Shown here one piece after another: positions 50,128-59,204 of a stretch of DNA of 64,000 nt (positions are counted from its first letter, which is position 1; every line of letters starts with the position of its first letter). The translations under genes were made by a program, and so were the position numbers. Source of the stretch: Corynebacterium sp. SCR221107 (lineage in GTDB: Bacteria > Actinomycetota > Actinomycetes > Mycobacteriales > Mycobacteriaceae); the NCBI RefSeq assembly GCF_027886475.1, contig NZ_CP115670.1, positions 2,418,001 through 2,482,000 of the forward strand. The letters are read 5' to 3'. The notes under the pieces were generated by a model. It ran no database searches. It had not been told where the DNA came from and saw nothing but the letters and a program-made list of their open reading frames with translations.

Positions 50128-50264
50128 GCGCACCAACTCAAGGGACCGGATATAGCGCCACTGCCAGCAGGTGTTCAGCAGTGTCCGACCACAAGTTCCA
50201 CGAGAGTTCATAGCCATTCCCGAACTAACCCAACACCCACTAAAAAAAGAAAAGAAACCTCCCC

Positions 50265-50825
50265 ATGAAAAAGATTGCCTGGTGGGCCATGAGTACCGTC
50301 ACTGCATGCGCTCTCTTGCTTGGTTACCACACCTCCCAGCCAGCCGATGAGGTCACCACCGCCGCCTATGCTCCGCTCAACCCGGGCACCAGCGGTGCTG
50401 ACGATGGCTCCGACGCCGACACAAGCCCCACCAGCACCGCCACCTCTAGCGACGATTCCGTAAGCGGTAGCACCACCTCATCCGCCTCCGGCGCCACCAC
50501 GGGCGGCGACGTGAGTACCAGCGGTTCCACGGGCACCGCAACCACCGACGGCACCTTCACCGGTACTTCAGTCAACACCCGCTTTGGCCCAGTGCAGGTC
50601 CAGATCACCGTTTCCGGCGGGCAGATGACCGCAGCCGATGCGATCGTGTATCCGAACTCCGACGGCAAGGACGTCATGATTAACAGCCGGGCCATCCCAG
50701 TTCTCAATAGTGAGGCGGTCTCCGCTCAAAGCGCCACCATCGACTCCGTCTCCGGCGCCACGTACACCTCTCAGGCCTATATGCAGTCCCTTCAGTCCGC
50801 GCTCGATCAGGCAGGCATCTCATGA
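50265..50825 (+). CDS. Exported FMN-binding domain protein
   Basis: The 186-residue protein has a signal peptide whose VTAC (Cys15) could be a lipobox, a Ser/Thr/Gly/Asp-rich linker of about 55 residues (40-95), and a C-terminal FMN-binding domain. The flavinylation motif DSVSGAT is at residues 160-166; ApbE attaches FMN to the last Thr in such motifs. The apbE gene follows, overlapping by ATGA (50822-50825), and a transmembrane flavocytochrome gene precedes. So it is probably the extracytoplasmic electron acceptor of the system. The ribosome site is unclear. Confidence 0.92.
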   Translation: MKKIAWWAMSTVTACALLLGYHTSQPADEVTTAAYAPLNPGTSGADDGSDADTSPTSTATSSDDSVSGSTTSSASGATTGGDVSTSGSTGTATTDGTFTGTSVNTRFGPVQVQITVSGGQMTAADAIVYPNSDGKDVMINSRAIPVLNSEAVSAQSATIDSVSGATYTSQAYMQSLQSALDQAGIS

Positions 50826-51604
50826 CTACCCTTGCTTCCGTTTCCGCTCACCTGCGCCCCAGGGTCTTCGTTGCCCAGCACATGAACGTACCGTTTTCTC
50901 TACACATCAGGGCAGCTGACCCGCACGACGGCCTGATCGACGAGCACGTGCGTGAGGCTTTTGCCGCCATCACCCATGCCGATGAGGTCTTTTCGTTATG
51001 GAAGCCGGACTCAGATGTCTCCCGCCTGGCCCGCTTCGAGGCGCGGCTGGAAGACTTAGACCCCGACGTCGCGACGGTGTGGTGGCACTGCGAGCAGGCA
51101 GCAGATCTCACCGATGGTTTATTCAGCGCCTTTAACCGACCGGCCGCCGCAACCGAGCCCGGAAAACAACCCGCGATTTTCGACCCTACTGGCCTCGTCA
51201 AGGGATGGGCGCTGGAGAAAGCGGCATTCGTGCTGCGCCCTATTACCGGATATGGTATGGCCTTTTGCCTCAACGGTGGCGGTGACATCATCGCCGAGGG
51301 TGCAACGAAAGACAACCCGTGGCGCATCGGCATCGAGGACGCCCACCATCCTTCGCGGATCAAAACCACACTGGATGTCACCCACTTGGCGGTGGCGACC
51401 TCGGGAACCTATGCCCGCGGCCACCACATCTACTCCCCCGCGCTCGGCGGGCCAACCACCTGGGGTGGCTCTTTAACCGTTGCGGGGCCTTCGGTGATGT
51501 GGGCTGACGTCTTGGCTACCGCGTTGTTTGCCAACCCGGGGGATAACGCAAGCATTCTTGACCGCTTCCCCGGATACAGCATCGTCGCCGACCAGCGCGG
51601 TTGA
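50822..51604 (+). CDS. apbE: FAD:protein FMN transferase (ApbE family)
   Basis: A 260-residue ApbE-type enzyme that moves FMN from FAD to a Thr of a target protein. Segments visible: EVFSLWKPDSDVSRL, FDPTGLVKGWALEKAA (the DPSGI-VKG-like core), NGGGDIIAEG and a late TSGTYARGHHIY. No signal peptide is evident, whereas many ApbEs are exported, so either modification precedes export or the N-terminus acts otherwise. It overlaps the FMN-binding protein gene by four bases; that protein is the obvious substrate. Confidence 0.93.
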   Translation: MTTLASVSAHLRPRVFVAQHMNVPFSLHIRAADPHDGLIDEHVREAFAAITHADEVFSLWKPDSDVSRLARFEARLEDLDPDVATVWWHCEQAADLTDGLFSAFNRPAAATEPGKQPAIFDPTGLVKGWALEKAAFVLRPITGYGMAFCLNGGGDIIAEGATKDNPWRIGIEDAHHPSRIKTTLDVTHLAVATSGTYARGHHIYSPALGGPTTWGGSLTVAGPSVMWADVLATALFANPGDNASILDRFPGYSIVADQRG

Positions 51605-51663
51605 TACCATCACCACGGAAAACGTTTACATCTTCAGCATGACCACGTGCAGATGGAGCCCGA

Positions 51664-52812
51664 ATGAATACACCCCCGCTGCTTTGCAAGCTAGTCGCGA
51701 CCTCGTGCCTGAGCGTCGTGATCCTCAGTGTGGGCGCGGTGCCGGCCGGGGCGCTCGAGGCTTCCTCCGTTTCGGCTGGCTCCTCGAGCATCGATGACCC
51801 TTTGCTGGATCCGATCGCCATCCCCGAGGGGTCATCGGTGGAACACCTTTATCCCTCGACCTCCAGCGAGGTCGTCTCCGACGGCGCGGATGTCTCCGCG
51901 AGCCAGCCAGATATGGATGACGCAGACTACGGCCCAGCCCCCAGATTGATTGCCACCAGGCACGTGGAGGACAACTCCTACGAAATCGATGTGTGGTCGC
52001 CGGCCAGCGGCAAGGTGATCACCAACTTGCTCTTGCTACCCGTTGGCGGGCTAGACAACACCACGCCTCGGCCCACGCTGTATCTCCTGTCGGGGGCCGA
52101 GGGCGGCGAGGGCACGCAGAACTGGCGCGAGTCCTCCACCTACGAGCAATTCTTTGCCGACAAAAACGTCCAAGTCGTCACTCCAATTGGCGGACGGGGA
52201 AGCATGTACGCCGATTGGCAAAATACCGATCCCGCCCTCGGCGTCAACCAGTGGCAGACCTACCTCGGCGAAGAACTACCGGAGGTCATGGCCAGCAATT
52301 TCTACGCCAATTCCCGTGGCGCTATCGCGGGCCTTTCCATGTCCGGTGGGCCCGCCATCCGGCTCGCAGGTCTTTATCCCCAGCGTTTTTGTGCAGCCGC
52401 CAGCTTAAGTGGTTACCCGGCAAACTCCGGGGTTCTCGGGCGAATCTTTACCAGTGTGCTCATCCAGACCAAGGGCGGTGATCCTGCCAATGCCTTCGGC
52501 CCTGATCAAGACCCGGCATGGTTTGAACTCGATCCCGCCAACAACCTCGAGGATCTTCGAGGAATCAAGGTATTCGTGGGCACCGGCTTGGGCATCCCCA
52601 CTCTCGCTGACCTGGGTGGGCAGTGGTTTGGTCCGATGTGGCTGGAGATTTTGAGCCAGATGTTTTCCAACTACTTCACCCGCAAGGCCGAGGCGGCAGG
52701 CATCGAGGTCGAACGTTATTACACGATATTTGGCGCGCACAATTACACCAATTTTGAGCAAGAGTTACGGGCTGCTTGGCACAGTACACTTGGCCCAGCC
52801 TTAGGCGAATAG
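51664..52812 (+). CDS. Secreted esterase, mycolyltransferase (Cmt/antigen 85) family
   Basis: The 382-residue exported protein has a signal peptide (LLCKLVATSCLSVVILSVGAVPAGA) and an alpha/beta hydrolase domain of the esterase D/antigen 85 type: LLLLPVGG, YLLSGAEGGEGTQNW, TPIGGRGSMYADW, the nucleophile GLSMSGG, and a late His in FGAHNYTNFEQ. These enzymes transfer mycolic acids among trehalose and arabinogalactan in the outer membrane. GGAG lies 5 bases before ATG. An unusual acidic spacer (about residues 35-85) precedes the catalytic domain. Confidence 0.92.
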   Translation: MNTPPLLCKLVATSCLSVVILSVGAVPAGALEASSVSAGSSSIDDPLLDPIAIPEGSSVEHLYPSTSSEVVSDGADVSASQPDMDDADYGPAPRLIATRHVEDNSYEIDVWSPASGKVITNLLLLPVGGLDNTTPRPTLYLLSGAEGGEGTQNWRESSTYEQFFADKNVQVVTPIGGRGSMYADWQNTDPALGVNQWQTYLGEELPEVMASNFYANSRGAIAGLSMSGGPAIRLAGLYPQRFCAAASLSGYPANSGVLGRIFTSVLIQTKGGDPANAFGPDQDPAWFELDPANNLEDLRGIKVFVGTGLGIPTLADLGGQWFGPMWLEILSQMFSNYFTRKAEAAGIEVERYYTIFGAHNYTNFEQELRAAWHSTLGPALGE

Positions 52813-53000
52813 TCCCCTTCCAATCCATGTGTTGATGGATCACTCAATCGGGTCGGACCTTTTTCTGCTACCCCCGCGCCGGGACTCTTGCGGGCAACCC
52901 CCGTTCTTCCGTTTAGCGTGCGATGTTGTTGGGACACTAAACAGCAAGCCAGGGGTAGTTTTATGCCCGTCTTCAATAAGCGCGGGAACCCCAGGCACCT

Positions 53001-53011
53001 GCTTTCCGACG
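53001..53011 (+). repeat. GCTTKCCGACG motif copy in the PepSY pseudogene
   Basis: Exact GCTTTCCGACG (Leu-Ser-Asp in the old frame). Two further exact copies lie at 53410-53420 (minus) and 53730-53740, and a near match GCTTGCCGACA at 54083-54093. Confidence 0.5.
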
Positions 53012-53409
53012 ACGACCGCGTGGGTGATATCAGCAATACTTTTCGCGCCTTTACCTACCGGTACCTACCGGATCCACATGCTGGCCGGCGTCATTGTAGC
53101 CCCGTTGCTCGTCGTTGCAGCACTCACCGGCCTGTCTAGGGTCTTCGCCCCCACGCTGGAGTAGGCCAAGTATCACGAGAAACTCACGGCCACTGCCACC
53201 TTGCCGGCCCGCCCGGTAGCCGAACAAGTCGCCGCCGCAGCCAAGCTGCACCCCGAGCTTCCCCTTGCCGCCATCGAGGCAAGTTCCGACCCCTCGGCCA
53301 CCGCAGCCTCTGGCTGGGTACGCCCGGTCGGGTCTATGTCGAGCTTGCGGCCTCCTGGCTCGACGCGATCGCACTGGCGGGAATGGTGGTGTGGTGGGGC
53401 GACGCGAAA

Positions 53410-53420
53410 CGTCGGAAAGC
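53410..53420 (-). repeat. GCTTKCCGACG motif copy in the PepSY pseudogene
   Basis: Exact GCTTTCCGACG on the minus strand, opposite to the reading direction of the old gene. Confidence 0.5.
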
Positions 53421-53729
53421 ATCCCACCGAACGCAGTCCCCGCGCGACCAGATACGGCGGCACCACGACTGCTGGGGAACATGGTTTCTGCCCGGCTTTT
53501 TGCTCTTGACGGTCACGAACTTCGGTGGTCGCTCGTCGCCGGTTTTCGTGATGAGACAAGGATGGGACAGACGCGAACGCACCTCGATTGGCTCGAGCCG
53601 AAGCCAGCCGTCACCTTGAGCAGCACCGCGGGTGACTCCCCCAGACACGTTAGCCCCGCACGCAGTCTCACCGCACAGGCGAAAGGCGTCCGAGCGCACG
53701 GCGACGCTCCTGGCACGCAGCCTTGTGAG

Positions 53730-53740
53730 GCTTGCCGACG
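53730..53740 (+). repeat. GCTTKCCGACG motif copy in the PepSY pseudogene
   Basis: Exact GCTTGCCGACG. Confidence 0.5.
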
Positions 53741-54365
53741 TCGACCGCGTATCGTCGCGGCGCGACAGGCAGGCCTAGAAGGCATGCTCGACATCACACC
53801 ACCTGCGTAATAAAACACGGCCCGGACCGCGAAGGAGCCACGCGAATTTCTCAAGTCTTACAATTGCTCCGTGGCAGTCGACGCGGCCACAGGCGGGATC
53901 GTTGACTACGTCGAGTATACCTCGTGGCCTCTCGCCGTCAGGCTGTGCCACTGGCTCATTCAATTGCACATGGGAACGCTTCTTGGATTGGCTAATCAAG
54001 TTGCGCGGCTATGGAAGCCGCCCCGGGAGGATGTCTGCGGCCACCTGAATCGAAGGCAGCATATCGGCTGGCTACCATTTGCGCTTGCCGACAGTGCCCT
54101 CGCCCCACTGATTGGCGCAAGCCTCGTTGTCTTCTTCCTCATCGAGCTCGCCTGGCAATGCCTACCCTCTACAGCACTGCGCCCACGCACAGAGCGCGCA
54201 TCAGACGCTGCTGCCGCTGAGCAGGAACCGGAACCGACCCGCCAAAAACGACCAATGCGCGACCGTCCGGCACCAAAATGTTTTCACCAAGGGACATTTA
54301 GGGTACAACCTCCGCATCTTCGCGCACCACCAAACCCCTTTGACCTGCACAAACAATCCGCGTAG

Positions 54366-54956
54366 AAAACTTTTCGCAGTTATCCAGCTTTCTCCCAGAA
54401 TTGGCAATGCATGTCATCGATAACCCGCTACTTGCCCCATAGTGGCAGTTCAGAGCCTCATTTGTGGCTTAAACAGAACTGGAGACGCACACAGGGAACT
54501 GCCAGAAAACCCCATTTTTCCCGTTTTCCCAGCTCAGCACTAGTGAAAAGGTGGTTGCAGACTTTCCGCAGCAGTGGTTAACTTCATGTCATCGGCACGG
54601 AAACGAATCGCCGGCCGAGGCAAGATCCGCACTGATCTCCGCCACGTCGAGGTTCCCTTACGGGTGCTTCACACAGACGTTTCCGGCAGATCGACGAGGC
54701 AGCAAAGGAGTAGTTCATGGCAGGTGAAGGGAAATAGCTTGAGAAGGTTTTTCAAGCACTGGATGATAGATCCAGCGCCGCTGAGAAACTGGAACGGCTT
54801 TTCCACACGAGTTGATACTTAGGAACGACTCGCCCCCTGATGGGAATCACGGGGAAAGTTGCATAGACGTTGAGGGGCGTCGCTTTAACTGCAACAATTC
54901 TTAAGATGCATGAGATTCCTTTTTTGAGAGACATCCTTTCTTTCTGATGAAGAACA
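54366..54956. other. Gene-poor stretch after the PepSY pseudogene
   Basis: About 590 bases with no intact gene. The only coding-like signal is a very short frame with a strong ribosome site at 54717-54815, listed separately. The rest shows no recognised repeat or transposase remnant. Confidence 0.5.
54717..54815 (+). pseudogene. Tiny reading frame with strong ribosome site and in-frame TAG
   Basis: AAAGGAG lies 6 bases before ATG 54717. The frame reads MAGEGK, then TAG at 54735-54737, then 25 residues of an amphipathic helix pattern (LEKVFQALDD, AAEKLERLFHTS) to TGA. It may be a small helical protein inactivated by one base change. I do not recognise the family. Confidence 0.3.
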
Positions 54957-55001
54957 TCCCAGCGCCACCACCTTGCAGAAGGTGGGAAACGGCCGCTGGG
55001 A
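54957..55001. terminator. Terminator of the glutathione peroxidase gene
   Basis: TCCCAGCG and CGCTGGGA, with an inner CCACC/GGTGG pair, form a long imperfect stem after the gpx stop. Confidence 0.55.
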
Positions 55002-55049
55002 TTTCTTTGTGTGTGGCCAGGAGTCCGCGGGGCCACGCCCCCACCGCAC

Positions 55050-55532
55050 CTAGATCGGAAGAATGTCCTCGAGCACGTCGATGACCTTCATGTCGTCCGG
55101 TTCGATGCGCGAGTCGAAGCGGGCTACCACCTCGCCTTGAGGCGAAACGAGGAATTTCTCGAAGTTCCAGGCAACGTCGGGGCCATCGCCCTTCAGGTAG
55201 GCGAACAAGGGGTGTGTGTTTTCGCCGTTGACGTCGGCCTTTTCCAAGATCGGGAATTCCACACCATAGGTGGTTGAGCAAAATGTCACGATGTCGTCGT
55301 TGCTGCCTGGTTTCTGGGCACCGAACTGGTTGCATGGCACCGCGATAACAAACAGTCCGCGCGGTGCATACTCGGCGAAGAGCTCTTGGAGGGTCTCCAG
55401 TTGCGGGGTAAATCCGCACTGGGATGCTGTGTTGACGATCATGAGGGCGTGGCCTTGCCAGTCCGCCATGCTGGTTTTGCGGCCATCGGCAAGCGTGACG
55501 GGGATGGAATAGAAATCTTGTGGAATGCTCAT
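55050..55532 (-). CDS. Glutathione peroxidase family (thiol peroxidase)
   Basis: The 160-residue protein has the GPx fold: NTASQCGFTPQ (peroxidatic Cys, about residue 37), the second motif FVIAVPCNQFGAQKPG with a further Cys, and WNFEKFLVSPQGEVVARF. The active site is Cys, not selenocysteine. In bacteria with mycothiol such enzymes usually use thioredoxin or mycoredoxin. A TAGGCT 7 bases before ATG suggests a leaderless transcript. The resolving Cys typical of the 2-Cys type may be CSTTYGVEFP at about residue 80. Confidence 0.93.
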   Translation of the reverse strand: MSIPQDFYSIPVTLADGRKTSMADWQGHALMIVNTASQCGFTPQLETLQELFAEYAPRGLFVIAVPCNQFGAQKPGSNDDIVTFCSTTYGVEFPILEKADVNGENTHPLFAYLKGDGPDVAWNFEKFLVSPQGEVVARFDSRIEPDDMKVIDVLEDILPI

Positions 55533-55553
55533 GCGCTTAAGCCTAACCCGCGG

Positions 55554-56294
55554 CTATCGGCCGAGGGAAAGGTGTGCTTGCATGTTGTCGGATTGCACGC
55601 CGGTACGCGCAGGTGAGGAAGGCAGCAGGCAGTTGTAGTCGGCGGGGATCGCCGCGCGCGAGGTCGCATGGGTGAGCGCACGCATGAAATCGGCGAAGAC
55701 GTGCTCATCTTGCAGCTGCCGCGCAGAGACCGAAAGTCGAACGAGGTCGCTCGTTACCGCGCTACGCTCGGCGGAGCGGATGACGAACCTGCGCCACCAT
55801 TTCTTTGCCCCGTAGCCCTCACCGATGGAGATGTTTCGGCAGCTAATCGATTGCCCGGTCTCGAGGAAGAACATGTGCTGGCGCGAGGCCACGACGCTAA
55901 AATCATAGCCCTGGCAGGCCTCCAGCGTACCTGCGGACAGTTCCCAGCGGGGCGGGGCGAAGATATCAAAGTCAAAGCCGAGTCGGTGCATCTGCCTTGT
56001 GGCACCTGCCAGCCGCAGGTTGGCTTCATGGCGCTTCAGGTTGGCGAATTCGCCGTGACGGCCGGTGGCAGCCTCGTCAAAACCATTGAGGATCAGGCAG
56101 CGCCCGGCAGCCTGCTGGGCAGACAGCCACGCGAGGCTGCGTTCGTCGCGGGCTAGGTGCCAGCTTTGCCCCACCTGCGGTGCGATGAGCAAGGAGACGG
56201 GGATCCCTTCGGCGTCGAGGGCATCAACCAGCTTGCGCGTGGGGTTTAGCGTGCGGTCGAAGATGCTGGATATGGATGCAAGAAGCCGGGTCAT
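55554..56294 (-). CDS. DUF2334 protein (polysaccharide deacetylase-like)
   Basis: The 246-residue protein has the N-terminal strand LLASISSIFDRTLNPTRKLVDAL, VSLLIAPQVG, a central GRCLILNGFDE and RWELSAGTLEACQGYDFSVV, as in the DUF2334 branch of the deacetylase fold. The usual metal-binding Asp/His motif is not clear (SIFDRT could supply the Asp), so activity is uncertain. It lies 21 bases upstream of the peroxidase gene on the same strand, and the two may be co-transcribed. Confidence 0.82.
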   Translation of the reverse strand: MTRLLASISSIFDRTLNPTRKLVDALDAEGIPVSLLIAPQVGQSWHLARDERSLAWLSAQQAAGRCLILNGFDEAATGRHGEFANLKRHEANLRLAGATRQMHRLGFDFDIFAPPRWELSAGTLEACQGYDFSVVASRQHMFFLETGQSISCRNISIGEGYGAKKWWRRFVIRSAERSAVTSDLVRLSVSARQLQDEHVFADFMRALTHATSRAAIPADYNCLLPSSPARTGVQSDNMQAHLSLGR

Positions 56295-56375
56295 GGCTGC
56301 ATTGTTGCATACCTTGCCCGGCCTGTCGCGCGATGTTGTGCGCCGGCTACGCGTGCGTTACCTGCACGTCATCTT

Positions 56376-56386
56376 GCTTGCCGACG
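56376..56386 (+). repeat. GCTTKCCGACG motif copy
   Basis: Exact GCTTGCCGACG between the oligopeptidase B and DUF2334 genes, opposite to both. Confidence 0.6.
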
Positions 56387-56413
56387 CACACTGCGTCTCC
56401 CAGTACGTCACCG

Positions 56414-58552
56414 CTATTTCTCCAGCCCGGTTGCCTGGTTAAGCAGCCAGCCCCATTCGAAGGCGGTCTCGCGCCACATCGCATAACGCCCCGAGACACC
56501 ACCGTGGCCGGCCGACATCTCGGTCTTGAGATAAAACTCCCCGCCGGTTGCGACATCGCGCAGCTTGGCGATCCACTTGGCAGGCTCGACGTAGAGGACG
56601 CGGGTGTCATTGAGCGAGGTGGTGGCAAGGATGTTGGGGTAAATCTTGGCCTCGATGTTTTCATAGGGGGCATAGGAGGCCATGTAATCGTAGACGGATG
56701 CGTCGTGCAGCGGGTCGCCCCACTCCTCCCACTCGCCGACGGTCAAAGGCAGCTCGGGTTTGAGCATGGAGGTCAACGGATCCACGAAGGGCACGGCCGC
56801 AAGCAGCGCTTTGAAGCGATCACCAGCCATGTTGGCGACGGCTCCCATGAGCAATCCGCCGGCGGAACCGCCTTCGGCCACGAGGTGCTCCCGATCGGTG
56901 ATGCCCTGGGAAAGTAGTGCGTCGGCAACGTCAATGAAGTCGGTGAAGGTGTTGCGCTTGTGCTCCATCTTGCCGTTGTCGTACCAGCCACGCCCCAGCT
57001 CGCCACCGCCGCGAACGTGTGCGACGGCGAAGATCATGCCGCGATCGAGCAGGGACAGGCGCGCCACCGAAAAGGCCGGTTCGATGGACTGTTCATAGGA
57101 GCCGTAGCCATACAGCAACGTGGGGTTGGGCGCTGTCACGTCAAGGTCTGTGCGGTAAACCAACGACACCGGCACCTGTGCGCCATCGCGGGCGGTGACC
57201 CACAGCCTGCGGGAGGTGTAGTCGGCTCGGTTGAATCCGCCCAAGACCTCTTGTTCCTTGAGCAACGTGCGCTTTCCGGTCTCGATCTCTAAGTCCCATA
57301 CCTGCGCCGGGGTGGTAAAGGAGCCGTAGGACAGCCTAATCACCGGCGCGTCCCACTCGGGGTTACCCTTCGAGCCTGCCGAGTACAACTCCTCATCGAA
57401 GGTGAGCTCCTCAAATTGCCCAAATCCCTCATCGGCGCTGGTGGCCGCGCCGTCGAGTTTCATGACCGCCAACTGGCCGATGGCGCCACGCCGGTAGCCC
57501 AGCGTAATGTGATCGCGGTAGGTATCCACGCCTTCGATGCGTACGTCATCGCGGTGGGCGACCAGCTCGTGGAGCTGATCGATGTTGATGGGCTCGTCAA
57601 GGTTGACGGGGGTCCAGCCAACAGCAAAGTTCGGCCCGGTGGCGTTGTGAGTGACCAGCCACACGTCTTGGCCACCGACAACAGCGTGGTCGATGTCAAC
57701 GTCGAGGCCTTCCTTGCGCTTGTGGATGAGGCGGAATTGCCCTTCCGGATCGTCTTGCGGCAGCGCCCAGATCTCGGTGGTGGTCTTGGAACCGGCCGCG
57801 ATGGTGAGGAACTTTTCCGAACGAACGCCGCCGACGCCAACGTTGAAGCGTTCGTCGGGCTCGTGGAACACGCGCACATCCTGCTCGACTGGCGTGCCGA
57901 TGCGGTGGCGCCAAACAGTGTCGGGGCGCCAAGCATCGTCCACGCGCTGGTAGAACAGGTACTCCTCCCCTACCCACGTGGCTCCATAAAAGACGCCTTC
58001 GATCTCATCGCTGAGGTGTTCACCGGTGCGCAGGTCTTTGACGCGCAAGGTGAAACGTTCATCGCCTTCGACGTCGATCGAATACGCCAAGAAATTGCCA
58101 CTCGTGCTCAGCGAAGAAGCGCCGAGGGAAAAGAACTCGTGGCCGTCGGCAAGCGCGTTGAGGTCGAGGATGACTTCTTCCCCGTCGGCGGGCACGCCCT
58201 CCTCGATGACCGGCGGCACCCAGCCATTCTCTCCACTTGCCACGGGCTTGCGGCAGGAATAGCCATAGCTTTTCCCTTCCTCCGTGCGGGTGTAATACCA
58301 GTAGTTGCCCATGCGCTGGGGAACGGACATGGCCGTTTCTTTCACCCGCGACTTGATCTCTTGGTAGATGTTTTCCCGCAAGGTCTCTAGCCCCTCGGTG
58401 GCCTCGGTGACGTAGGCATTTTCGGCCTCGAGGTACGCGCGCGTGTCGGCTGCGTCTTTGTCGCGCAACCACTCGTAATTGTCTACGAAATCATGTCCGT
58501 GAAAACTACGTACGAAGGGGATCTTTTTTGCTACCGGCGGATTAAGAGTCAT
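56414..58552 (-). CDS. ptrB: Oligopeptidase B (S9 serine peptidase)
   Basis: The 712-residue cytoplasmic peptidase cuts short peptides after basic residues. The N-terminal part is a seven-bladed beta-propeller (DKDAADTRAYLEAENAY is the typical opening), and the C-terminal hydrolase carries the nucleophile GGSAGGLLMG, then LNDTRV (Asp) and SAGHGGVSGR (His). RGGGELGRGWY is the usual family segment. Length is normal. TACGAT 8 bases before ATG suggests a leaderless transcript. Confidence 0.95.
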   Translation of the reverse strand: MTLNPPVAKKIPFVRSFHGHDFVDNYEWLRDKDAADTRAYLEAENAYVTEATEGLETLRENIYQEIKSRVKETAMSVPQRMGNYWYYTRTEEGKSYGYSCRKPVASGENGWVPPVIEEGVPADGEEVILDLNALADGHEFFSLGASSLSTSGNFLAYSIDVEGDERFTLRVKDLRTGEHLSDEIEGVFYGATWVGEEYLFYQRVDDAWRPDTVWRHRIGTPVEQDVRVFHEPDERFNVGVGGVRSEKFLTIAAGSKTTTEIWALPQDDPEGQFRLIHKRKEGLDVDIDHAVVGGQDVWLVTHNATGPNFAVGWTPVNLDEPINIDQLHELVAHRDDVRIEGVDTYRDHITLGYRRGAIGQLAVMKLDGAATSADEGFGQFEELTFDEELYSAGSKGNPEWDAPVIRLSYGSFTTPAQVWDLEIETGKRTLLKEQEVLGGFNRADYTSRRLWVTARDGAQVPVSLVYRTDLDVTAPNPTLLYGYGSYEQSIEPAFSVARLSLLDRGMIFAVAHVRGGGELGRGWYDNGKMEHKRNTFTDFIDVADALLSQGITDREHLVAEGGSAGGLLMGAVANMAGDRFKALLAAVPFVDPLTSMLKPELPLTVGEWEEWGDPLHDASVYDYMASYAPYENIEAKIYPNILATTSLNDTRVLYVEPAKWIAKLRDVATGGEFYLKTEMSAGHGGVSGRYAMWRETAFEWGWLLNQATGLEK

Positions 58553-58588
58553 GTGTGACTATCGTAGCCGTTTGCAATGGCTCTTGTT

Positions 58589-58599
58589 GCTTGCCGACG
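58589..58599 (+). repeat. GCTTKCCGACG motif copy
   Basis: Exact GCTTGCCGACG upstream of ptrB, opposite to it, beside the terminator at 58629-58669. Confidence 0.6.
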
Positions 58600-58628
58600 G
58601 CCATGGGCCAACGTTTATTGGATGCTAA

Positions 58629-58669
58629 AAAGCTCCACCCGCTGGGAAGGAATCAGCGGGTGGAGCTTT
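58629..58669. terminator. Strong terminator hairpin
   Basis: AAAGCTCCACCCGCTG and CAGCGGGTGGAGCTTT form a perfect 16-base stem after the sorting-signal fragment on the minus strand. Confidence 0.85.
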
Positions 58670-58694
58670 GTAGGTATTGCACTGTATCGACGGA

Positions 58695-59204
58695 CTAGTC
58701 GTTTCTGCGGGATCGGGTGATGAAGCGGATACCTGCCAGTGCCAGCATGCCTGCCATTACCATCAGGTGCCAGACACTGGCACCGGTGTTAGCCAGGACA
58801 CTGCGGGCCTGCTTCGCGATACCACTTGCCGCTGGTGCTTGCGCGTGATCGGCCGTCACGGTTCCCATGTCGCCAGTGCCTGCTGCAGCGTAGGCAGCGA
58901 CATCGGTAGTTGCTACGCGATCATTCGTCGCCGGCGTAGACTGCCCTGTGGAACCAGTTGAATCGTTGGTGTTCTTATCAAGCTGACTCTCATGCTGCGC
59001 AGCGTAGGTGAAACTTGGAACCTCGTTGCTCTTGACTACCGGCCAGGTAAAGCCGCCATCGGTCTTCGTGGATGGAACGGCTGGCGTGGAATCAGTAGGC
59101 GCATTCGGGTCCTCGACCTCGACGATGGAGCATTTACCGATTCTCCAACAGAATTTCAAGCACTTTGATCCCGCGCCAGACCGAAAAGGCGCACAACCAT
59201 TCAC
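58695..59204 (-). pseudogene. C-terminal remnant of a sortase-anchored surface protein
   Basis: The open frame ends in a full sorting signal: LANTG, a hydrophobic span (WHLMVMAGMLALAGI) and a basic tail (RSRRND). Before it comes a Thr/Ser/Pro-rich wall-spanning region and the segment VEVEDPNAP typical of the end of larger wall proteins. No signal peptide, no believable start and no domain lie upstream, so the N-terminal part has probably been lost. LANTG is a variant of LPxTG used in corynebacteria. It could be annotated as a short protein of 169 residues. Confidence 0.65.

Larger units (their letters stand above)
52963..54365 (+). pseudogene. PepSY-associated membrane protein gene, multiply disrupted
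   Basis: Pieces in several frames reconstruct a PepSY_TM protein: FRAFTYR then YRIHMLAGVIVAPLLVVAALTGL with APTLE, then AKYHEKLTATA and PVAEQVAAAAKLHP (PepSY part), ELAASWLDAIALAGMVVWW, GTWFLPGFLLLTV, and finally AVDAATGGIVDYVEYTSWPLAV and LIQLHMGTLLGLANQVA. Lesions seen directly: a 10-base tandem duplication (53053-53062/53063-53072) shifting the frame, a TAG at 53162-53164 in the restored frame, and later shifts. PepSY_TM proteins are often iron- or redox-linked. Four copies of the 11-base motif or a near match lie inside. Confidence 0.85.

Noticed and set aside
55050..55532. Selenocysteine in the glutathione peroxidase
   Set aside because: The active-site codon is TGC (Cys), and no in-frame TGA is needed.
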